In this document: piece after piece, positions 55,901 through 64,000 of the stretch | Numbering within the stretch: position 1 is the stretch's first letter | Layout: each line of letters begins with the position of its first letter | NCBI RefSeq assembly: GCF_026151205.1 | Contig: NC_087084.1 | Coordinates: 8,738,894-8,802,893, forward strand | Direction of reading: 5' to 3' | DNA: 64,000 bases | Source of the DNA: Bolinopsis microptera | Taxonomy: Eukaryota; Ctenophora; Tentaculata; Lobata; Bolinopsidae | Position numbers and translations under genes: made by a program | Notes under the pieces: generated by a model | What the model was told of the DNA's origin: nothing | The model's input: only the letters and a program-made list of their open reading frames with translations | Database searches by the model: none

Positions 55901-58900
55901 TACACCGTTAAATTACACACAATTGTTAAATTACACACCGCACAACTAGTTACATGTAATGTTACATCCAGCAACTAGTAGACAGCGGTTATTGTTCCAG
56001 GAAGATGCTGACAATGAAAAAAGAGCCGCCCTGCAAAGAGAACAGCTGTCAAGGAGACCTTCCTACAGGTAAGCAGTGTTATGTAATTTGTTATGTAATT
56101 TGTTATGTAATTTGTTATGTAATTTGTTATGTAATTTGTTGTGTAATTTGTTGTGTAATTTGTTGTGTAATTTGTTGTGTAATTTGTTGTGTAATTTGTT
56201 ATGTAGTTTGTTGTGTAATTTGTTGTTTAATTTGTAATTTGCTGGTCTAGATTCTAGAAGACCAGGTAAAAACAAGGATTTGTTGCGTTATTTGTAGAAT
56301 CTAGAGGTAAAACTTATACGTAATTTGTTATGTAATTTGCTGGTCTAGGAGACCTTGGCCTTCCTTCAGGTATAGTAAAACATAGGAGTGTGAAATGTAT
56401 TGTTAGTAGGTAAAGGTATAACTAGAATCCCACCGTGGGTAACCGAAAAGTAGGGTCAGCCGCTACACAGTAGACATGAATATTAATGGTACAGGGCTAT
56501 GTCTAGATTTCTACTGAGGGACGTGCAATGTTTACCTGCGTATCATGCGTATCACGCAGTGAAATATGTGGTAATATGTGGAATGTGGTTAACTGGCGGG
56601 TTACTGGCGGAGGCAGCTACATATCTAGTAACTCGACCGGTCAGATATTTGGAATTCCGGAATTTATTATTCTTGGGGCCGGGATAGAGCTGGTGTAAGT
56701 TTTGGATCTGGATTTTTTTTTGAATTGCGGATAGCTTCAGGAAAAAATCCTTTTGATCGACAAGTAATAAGTTATCTAAATTTGATAGTACCTTCTAAAA
56801 TTTGATGGCATATGACTGAAACAAAAAAACTAAGTTATTTTAAGAATTTGGCTCTCTAACCTTACAACAGATACCAACTAGTCACTATGAAGGAAGTCAC
56901 CACACTCTACATGTGGTTGTTGTTCTAATGAACACCATTCTCCCAGAACACGCACAACTTGAACCCACACCCTGTCTCCTCCGCACCTGTGTTATCATTA
57001 ATCACGTGTCACCATGGTCACGTGTTACCATGGTCACGTGTCACCATGGTCACGTGTCATCATTCACAGACATGCTATTACTGTATCGATGAGTCACGTC
57101 AAGTAGTTTGTTATCGGCACAGGAAAAAATGCAGGAAATGTTGCGCCGCTACGCATGGGTTATATCGTTAAACATCACCCACAGATATTACTAGGGAGCG
57201 TAATCGGTGGCAGTTAAGCACTTAAACTCATAGTCATTTATAAGTCATTGTATTATTATAAAATTGACCGGAATATGACACATGGTTTTGTTGATTGATT
57301 TCCTTGAAACTACCAAGTTATTAAATGTTGACAAATGACAGAGTCGCTAAAATGGCAGTGTTGTGCAATGATAGCTTTATTCCCAGGGTTAAGATTTAAT
57401 ATGCGCCAGAAGCTTGTGTCATAGTTTGAATGACTATTATATAGTTTGATAATGACACTTAAAACTTGTTAACTTCTATGGAAAAATTCAGCAGTCTTTT
57501 GTCAAAAGTAAAATAGACAGTGTTATCCATTTTTTGTGTAACGTGACAACTTATTATATGAAATCGCTATAAATAACACAGGTGGTTTTGATCACATAAG
57601 CCAGTCACCAGCCGAGAATCATAACCATTAAAGAATCTTCTAAAAGTTGGTTCTTGTAGCTTTTAGTTTCAGACATCATGACGCAAAACTGAAAATGTTT
57701 TCATGATGCTCGCAAAATCTGGAAAGTTCGAGATTTGTGATTTGTGTACATTTTCCTTGGAAAGATTTATCCCTTCAACTAAAAGCAAAACCCGGTCTGG
57801 CTGATCCACATTAAATTTAATTTAAAAACTGTAGGGTGATATGCAGGCAACTTTAATTTCGTGCGGCCTCATCTAGTCATCTAATCGTAGCATTACGTCA
57901 CTTGGAGTGAAATCATCAACCATTATTAAACTCTAGCAGAGGAGAGCTTTGATCTTGTGCAGCTAAATGGTGAAACGAATTGGTAATTATAAAATCATTG
58001 GTGGAACCAGTAATTAGTTCGGTATTATAAGTCAAGCTGAAATACACTTAGTCTTAGTGAATAGTCTGGGAAATATAACTGTAGGTTGGCTGCACTCAGA
58101 TTGGTCGCTGAGAAGACGTTGATTGTTCTAATAGTTAAGCAGTAGAGTTTGTGGCTGCAGAGTTTATTGAGTCTGCATGTTCTGCGACTGTGCTGCAGAG
58201 TTTATTGAGTCTGCATGTTCTGCGACTGTGCTGCAGATAAGAGAGATAATGTGGTTACAGACGTTCAGGCTGGAATTAACTGAGTCTGCTGATAAATTCA
58301 CTCGACTGTAGTGGATAAATCCCGAAAGATGGTCGTTTAATGTCTATAGGAAATGTAAACAGTCTTTATTCAAGGTTTTAAAGGCGAAACCATTAGGTAA
58401 TTTCAAAGATTTAAATAAAGATTGCCTTAGAGAGTGTTCTAGATTTTTCTAATAATCTCTTCTGTGCCGGCAGCCGGGTTCTCAGTTCTCAACTTTTTCT
58501 AGCCACACTATTACACACTCAGGCGGACAGCCCAACACACAGCTCTATCCAGCGACACCGGCCTGTATTACATCACAACACAGCTATGTGTAGTGTCGTG
58601 TGAGCACGTGACATCGTCACGTGACGCTTGGTGATGTCACGTGACCACAGTTAGCAACGCACGTGACGTCGCGTGACCTGGCGTGACGTCACAAAGCGGC
58701 TCTGTAATGCATCACGTGGGCTACTGTCGTGTCACGTGACTCACATCCGACCAATGACAGGACTCTGCTGACCAACGTCATAGAGCGGACTTTGTCCTTA
58801 GAGCCACTGGATTTTGATATAGTAATAGATCATGTGTGTTTGGAATTGCTCGGGCATTCCCTCCATGTCAATTATCGGGGGAACACCAGAATTTTTATTT

Positions 58901-61900
58901 AATTGACGGAGTTTCCCGAAAAAACCCAACGCAGGTTATTATTACTATTGTATGACCACACAAAGCCTTGAGCTGCCAAATTAATGGCCAATAATTATAG
59001 AACACGACTCTCAGAGTGTGTGTGACCTAAAATACCATGTACATTGGCATGGAAGTGGGTTGTATTAATATTGGTCGTGTCAGGAGGTAAATGCGGTCTA
59101 GGTGACGTGTCCTAGGTGACCGGGTGACGTGTCCTAGGTGACCGGGTGACGTGTCCTAGGTGACCGGGTGACGTGTCCTAGGTGACCGGGTGACGTGTTC
59201 TAGGTGACCGGGTGACGTGTCCTAGGTTACCGGGTGACGTTGCCTGGGCCTGGAATACTCGGGCTCCTGGTTGCGTTCTGAATCATGTAGTGTTGTGGTG
59301 GAGGGACCCTTTGTAAACAAATTAACATTTTGCACTTAGGTACTGTAAATCATGCACAATACTATCATAGACCATGGCTACATAGTATAGAGTCACATGT
59401 TCTGTTGTGAATAACCTAGTGACATTGGATGAAATAGTCGAAGGTATGTGTTTCTAGACTGCAACTGTTGAAAAATTGTAAAAGTGTTAGGACTAAAAAT
59501 ACTTTAAACCTTGTGACCTCAATATCCACAATCCACTTTACACAAACACAAAACTTGTTTTTAGCAATGATTCGTTATTATTGTTTTTTAAAACTGAGCA
59601 TCGTTATTAACGAGGTAGACCCTTAGATATTATTCGCTTAGAAGCGAGCGTAAACTTAAGTCAATGATATCTCTGAATTCTAATTCACAGCCGCCCATAG
59701 AATTTAAACTTCGTTATTCGCCTGCAGACGTGAGGTTTATAAATTATAATGTCTACATTTAAAAAATGTATTCTTAAATTCTTCACAAAAACTCGAGATC
59801 ATTTGACATAACCCAGATCTCATAAATCATTTAAAACATCTCTTATCAAATCTCAATCCTTCTATTCTGACATATTGGTTTAAATGACACGATCCTTCCA
59901 AAACATTACCTTTGGAAATATAATATGACTGATTACATTGCATCGGTTGCTTGAAAATATAATCGCATACGTCAGCTGCTATTTCAAAATAAAGTAGCAG
60001 TACCACGAACCATATCAACAAATCACGTGACACAAATCACGTGTTACCATGACCACGTGTTACAAACCACGTGTTACCATGACCACGTGTTACGATATTA
60101 TATGTCAATACATACCCCTAGCATCCGTGGTACTACTTAGTTACAACACTCGGTTCCGGGGTTAGTTCCATCCAAGTTTCGAATTACAGCGGAGTGTAAT
60201 CAGCTGTGGTGGTTCGGTAATACCACTGGCATATGTTTTGGGTGGTGACGTCATGGTTGCGTTTATGGAGTTATATCGCCAAGATATCTTGGAATATTGT
60301 TATAAACTTAACCAATTATGAAATTTAAGGACTAAGGAGTCTAGTCTCTACTGTGGAGACTGGAGTACACCACTGTAGAGTTGGCATTAAGGCACACATT
60401 TTTTAACTCAAATTGTTTTCTTAAAATTATTAAAGATAAAATGTTAGGAAATTCTGTTCGAATTAGAGACTTATTTGTCTGGTGTGATAACAACAATCTA
60501 TGACGATTACAGAAAACAAAGAGGCGCAGGCATGGCCTTGATGTGTGCTCGTTAATTGGATATATATGTTAACAGTTATCGCATTGTAATTGCATAAACG
60601 ATTTGTCAATTTCGTGTTATTGAAACGGATTCTTCAACGTCATATGATATATAGACTGTTAAAAAATACGTGACCACTATTACTTGCGGATACGTTGAGA
60701 AAACGATTAACACCACCACCAAATTCTAGAAAATATGTACATTCTTGTCAGGAATTTATACAATTTACGTGTAAAAAGTAGGAGTTTTGTCCAAATTAAT
60801 AGGGTACTAGAAGAAGAGCTGTTCTAGGAGTTTACTGCAGATTGTTTTCAAATTGTACATTTACAAACTTATGGCTATGCACCGCAATTCATACCAGCTA
60901 CTTAGAACAGGGCCTCCTTAATTCCTCACTCCGTCTTGCAATAATATAAAATCAAAATCATCACCAAATCGCCTCAAATTTGAACCAACTTATTCCCGGC
61001 TGAGTAACAAATAGTTTCTCTGTCTTTTCCAAACTCAGGCGCTTATCATCGAATGTATTGAACAATCATCAAACAAGTCTCTGAACACACAGTTTTATAT
61101 TTCTAGAACTTTCCCTTGTAGCGACTAATAGGTTCAGGTATTCGCACCTTTCCTCAATAGACTTCATCAGCCTTCAAGTGTATAACTCTGTATCAAGGTA
61201 GTGAAGACAAGGAGTTGCTAATAATATCAAACAGAAACTGTCATGACTAAAAGGGACGATATACGCTAGAATATTCCAGGTGCAAACAGTTCATTCCCAA
61301 TAATAACACCCTACATCTGGAATCTGGATTCATATCTAATATCTTACCACGTAACCCACTGTTAGAATTGCGCAGGAAACAAGATTACCAGGTTACCAGG
61401 TTACCAGGTTATCAGGTTACCAAGGCAACAAGGTTACCAGGTTTTGTCTACCCATGTATCATACAATGTAGTCCGGTGTTTCAACCGTCCACCCTCTCCA
61501 GGAAGATACTTGACGAGTTGGCGAGTGAAAGTGGGACAGGCAGTGACAATAAACAGGACAGCAAGCTGAACCTGGCCGTCAGCCTAAACGAGAGTCACAA
61601 TGCGCAGGTATCTCAACCCGCGGTCATCACCATCAACAACAGTAACCTGGCCCCTCCACACCAACAGCAGATATTAGCTGGTGAGTTAGCACTTAGCACC
61701 CTATAAGGTTACCAGGTTACCAGGTTACCAGGTTACCAGGTTACCAAGGTCACCATCAACAACAGTAACCTGGCCCCTCCACACCAGCAGCAGATATTAG
61801 CTGGTGAGTTAGGTGGGCAGTGGACAGGCCTGGGCATGTTAGAGCATGCATGAAATGGGAGATTTAAAGGGCTGGGAATAGGAGTAGAAATCAAGGTTGG

Positions 61901-63156
61901 GAATTGAGGGGGGGGGGGGGGGGGGCTTCCAGCCGGTAAGAAGAATGGAGAACTCTGAATTTGGTTTAAAATACAATTTTAGCAGCCTTTTTTTCACTAT
62001 ATTGGCTGTTTAAAGGGTGTATTTTTATTTTGTAAGAAATTGATAGCATTTAACAAAATGGTATTATTGTATTAAGATCTTGATTATGGACCCTCTTTAT
62101 TTTGAAGTATAACAACTCACACACGATTTTGCAAGCATTTATATTGCCCTCAGAATAAAGCATCTGTATATTTCATTCGGGTAGCTTAAGTTCCTCCTTT
62201 TAATAGGTTCTTAGCTGCAATCTCATTGGTCGGATGTAAAATGCTCATTATAAAAGGAGTTCCATGCCAATGATTTAAACTAGCTTAAAACTAGTGATTT
62301 TAAGTAATTTGATTTCAGTAAATTTAATTTAACAATTTTTTGCTTTTAAATTCCCGCCGGCTCTGGTATGACGTCAATGACTAGGCGGGGTCTCGTCAAT
62401 AAGTCTCATTATAGATATGGTTCAAAGAGTGCAACATAACCGCTCACGTACCTCTTAATTTTAATGAGGCTTAATATTTTATTACGCAAGAAACCTAGAT
62501 CATAAGCTGCATTATGTCGACAGTTGATCACAGGTCAGCCTAAACCCTGGCAGATTAACGATGCGGGCGTTGCACTATCAATTTTTCGACTACGTAAAAG
62601 CCATCATTTAATTTTTGAGAGCCATGACGTCACAGAGTTTATTGAGGTGGGTGAACGAACACTGCACTGGTTAGTGGTTACCATGGTTACGCCTGCGCGC
62701 CATGGTTATCCCGTGCCAGACACACCCACCCCTACCCTAACCTGATATAGTATTAATATAGCTCTCTAAATCGACTCCTAACGTTGGTATTAACTGTTAA
62801 ACTTAATCAATGTTACAACTGAAGATTGGCGAAATTAATGACAAGTTACTTGATATCATGACTCAATAACTGAACATTCAAGTGGTTAATCCCTTTAATA
62901 GACCAGTTGTAGTTATTCCCCCTGATTAACGAGTTAATTAAATTAATTAGTTAATTATTCTAATTAATTAGTTAATTATTCTAATTAATTAGCAAATTAT
63001 TCTAATTTCTCTCTCTTAGGACCTCAGACGAGTAACATGGGCGGTTTATTCCACACTCCGGTCATAGTAACGTCAGATGTAATGTCAGTGTTAGCGTCAA
63101 CCCTCACAAACTCCAGCAACTCTGGCGGTCAGCCAACGGTAGTCGCCCTCCCTCAG
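52963..63156 (+). CDS. CREB: CREB transcription factor gene, 5' part (bZIP beyond window)
   Basis: Exons: 52963-53013 (candidate start, ATG, phase 0), 56001-56068, 61502-61680 and 63020-63156. All have GT/AG ends and matching phase. Exon 56001 ends in 'EQLSRRPSYR', the PKA site of the CREB kinase-inducible domain (KID), and exon 61502 continues 'KILDELASES', the KID helix that binds the CBP/p300 KIX domain. The next parts are Ser/Asn/Gln-rich ('NLAPPHQQQILAG', 'VIVTSDVMSVLAS'), consistent with the glutamine-rich activation domain. CREB-family factors bind cAMP response elements as bZIP dimers in the nucleus. The DNA-binding exons are not in the window. The first exon is less certain than the KID exons, and exons between 53013 and 56001 may be missed. 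Confidence 0.85.
53020..55150. other. CREB intron 1, no further exon seen
   Basis: Open frames occur on the minus strand (54579-55034 is the longest, 151 codons) but lack family motifs or clear splice partners. I treat them as chance. Confidence 0.35.
55151..55735. mobile_element. MITE with TACCTTACRAGACATTTTT ends
   Basis: The left end TACCTTACAAGACATTTTTA and the right end AAAATGTCTCGTAAGGTA are inverted; the outer TA may be the target duplication. A 40-bp block ('cgccatattttcggaccgcc' and 'aaaatttcggtcgtcg') is directly repeated at about 55205 and 55662. Confidence 0.75.
55752..55938. repeat. ATTACACACAATT-based tandem repeat
   Basis: Alternating 'aattacaccgtta' and 'attgttaaattacacaca' units, ending about 60 bases before the CREB exon at 56001. 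Confidence 0.9.
56075..56236. repeat. 12-bp minisatellite starting just after a CREB splice donor
   Basis: The unit GTAATTTGTTAT changes to GTAATTTGTTGT partway; about 13 copies. The units contain GTAATTT, which resembles a donor. It begins within ten bases of the exon end at 56068. Confidence 0.9.
57004..57057. promoter_or_regulatory. E-box tandem repeat (TCACGTG, four copies)
   Basis: An 18-bp unit 'ccatggtcacgtgttacc' with C/T variants presents four CACGTG sites. The CCATGG core sits between E-boxes. Confidence 0.4.
58155..58234. repeat. Tandem duplication of 38 bp
   Basis: 'ctgcagagtttattgagtct' and 'gcatgttctgcgactgtg' are repeated exactly, head to tail. Confidence 0.9.
58603..58740. 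promoter_or_regulatory. Cluster of six CACGTG E-boxes and a palindromic CRE
   Basis: CACGTG occurs six times in about 140 bases, several as TCACGTGAC. A full CRE, TGACGTCA, lies at 58684-58691, next to GTGACGTCGCG. It sits in the CREB intron between the two KID exons. It could be an internal promoter or enhancer bound by bHLH-Zip factors and by CREB itself. This is inference from motifs. Confidence 0.5.
59102..59240. repeat. 22-bp minisatellite, about six units
   Basis: The unit is GTGACGTGTCCTAGGTGACC plus GG. Each unit carries a TGACGTG, close to a half CRE. Confidence 0.9.
60022..60092. promoter_or_regulatory. E-box repeat (CACGTG, five copies)
   Basis: Alternating 'aatcacgtg', 'ttaccatgaccacgtg' and 'ttacaaaccacgtg'. 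It is similar to the 57004 array but diverged. Confidence 0.4.
60246..60253. promoter_or_regulatory. Palindromic CRE TGACGTCA
   Basis: Exact consensus CRE in the CREB intron, context GGTGGTGACGTCATGG. Confidence 0.4.
60260..61380. other. CREB intron, no feature
   Basis: AT-rich, with no exon or repeat of note. Confidence 0.4.
61387..61440. repeat. GGTTACCA tandem repeat
   Basis: 'ccaggtta' units before the CREB exon at 61502. The same motif recurs at 61707-61748 between the exon and its duplicated end. Confidence 0.85.
61749..61803 (+). pseudogene. Duplicated 3' end of the CREB exon with its splice donor
   Basis: Bases 61751-61803 repeat 61628-61680 with one synonymous change (CAA to CAG), and the GTGAGTTAG donor follows in both. 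The offset is 123 bases, a multiple of three. The TTACCAAG just before could serve as an acceptor. Reading straight through from the original exon meets a stop at 61704-61706, so only splicing could use it. Confidence 0.75.
61912..61926. repeat. Poly-G tract
   Basis: A run of about 15 G in the CREB intron; the length in the assembly may be unreliable. Confidence 0.8.
62369..62376. promoter_or_regulatory. Palindromic CRE TGACGTCA
   Basis: Exact consensus CRE in the CREB intron, in a locally GC-richer patch (62350-62400). Confidence 0.4.
62625..62632. promoter_or_regulatory. Palindromic CRE TGACGTCA
   Basis: Exact consensus CRE, 256 bases after the previous one and about 390 bases before the exon at 63020. 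Confidence 0.4.
62928..63003. repeat. TAATTAGTTAAT simple repeat
   Basis: AT-only repeat ('attattctaattaattagtt') ending about 15 bases before the CREB exon acceptor. Confidence 0.85.
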
Positions 63157-63159
63157 GTT

Positions 63160-64000
63160 AGTAATTAACGATAATTAGGGTAATTAGGATAATTAGTTAA
63201 TTAATTTGCAGTTAAATAGTTCTGGGAAACTTACTCTGTTGGGAACTATTGGAATTCAATAATTTTGAACTTTGTAGAAATTTCTACGCTGTAGAGAAAG
63301 GTTGTCTGATGACCTCAGCTATCTTTATGATTATATTAACATAGGTGTGATTCTTATTACTATGTACTAGCAATGAAATAACATTAAATTATATGGTTTT
63401 GACATATGTTGGTCTGGTCACAGCGGCTTTAAGACTCCATCGACAAATTATCTACTAGATGATATCGAATTTAAATTATTACGTCAGAAAGTTCTCGAAA
63501 AGAAAAAAGTTCTCGAAAAGAAAAAATGTTTTCGTAAAGGGTGCCAATTACTTCACGTAATTTATTTCTGCTGCAATATTCCGGTTTCGGTAACCCGTCG
63601 CCATGGTGTGGGTAAATGCAGCAAACCCCCTTATCCCCATTGTAATTGTATAGGCCTAAAAATTGTACTACATCCACATGTAGAGTATATCTATATAGCC
63701 TAAAAAGTCCCCCCAAAATTTATAATATTTTGAGAACCACTTTTTTCTGAAACATTACCCTGCAACTAACATAAGGTTTGTTTTCACTGCCCCGGTATCT
63801 TGGACGATTTGAATTAGAAGAGTTGTATTTCGCAATAATAATAATATTAAGAAACTATTGGTTTAGTAATATTAGCACGGAGATGACACGGTCTGACAGT
63901 GAACCTGCATTGGATTGCACGACTTTTCAAGATATTCTTTGCTGGCTCACCTATAAATCTATTAATAGCTCGTATATCTGTACATAATGATTTGGTAACA
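63160..64000. other. CREB intron up to the window end
   Basis: No further exon is recognised. A short direct repeat 'agttctcgaaaagaaaaaa' lies at about 63489-63526. Confidence 0.4.

Larger units (their letters stand above)
56240..58600. other. CREB intron, mostly non-coding
   Basis: No exon was recognised. It contains the E-box repeat at 57004-57057 and a 38-bp tandem duplication at about 58155-58234. Confidence 0.4.

Noticed and set aside
56005-56275. Frames with VICY or KLHN repeats on both strands
   Set aside because: Generated by the 12-bp minisatellite. Only 56001-56068 on the plus strand is exonic.

Overview
This is a eukaryotic, metazoan window: AT-rich DNA with short exons bounded by GT/AG splice sites, introns mostly of about 100-700 bp, LINE, SINE and MITE debris, and many minisatellites. 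Recognisable proteins (an AMPK-gamma relative, a CREB with its kinase-inducible domain, a discoidin-like plus sushi protein, a DUF6589 protein) point to an invertebrate animal. I cannot name the phylum. I rebuilt genes by hand from splice sites, codon phase and remembered family patterns; no search was run.

Layout. 1-8.4 kb: mobile-element debris, including an intact LINE-type ORF1 without ORF2 (1534-2415), an element with 153-bp inverted arms (3584-4103), a hAT-like MITE (5351-5691) and a 27-bp minisatellite. 8.5-12.2 kb: an acidic, proline-rich minus-strand gene (12232 to at least 9529) and weak plus-strand exons. 13-20 kb: decayed LINE RT, GC-rich hairpins, a MITE, the 3' end of a minus-strand gene (16446-16101) and a weak plus-strand gene fragment (19827-20048).

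20.6-28.2 kb, minus strand: a 17-exon gene for a DUF6589 protein of about 1030 aa with an N-terminal membrane segment and an embedded C2H2 finger. Every exon junction keeps phase except for one extra base inside exon 15. Its start codon lies 49 bp after the stop of another minus-strand coding segment (28256-29219).

30.96-49.76 kb, plus strand: a 10-exon gene for a 454-aa AMPK-gamma-like protein with four CBS motifs and a hydrophobic N-terminal extension. Its 15-kb intron 6 contains a complete antisense gene (45282-44159) for a secreted discoidin-like/CCP protein, plus satellites, foldback elements and a LINE tail.

52.96 kb to the window end, plus strand: the 5' part of a CREB gene. The KID phosphosite is split by an intron, the introns hold clusters of CACGTG and palindromic CRE sites, and one exon end is duplicated together with its splice donor. 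The bZIP exons must lie beyond the window.

The two genes with clear regulatory homology, AMPK-gamma-like and CREB, lie in tandem on the plus strand. Nothing in the sequence shows that they are co-regulated.
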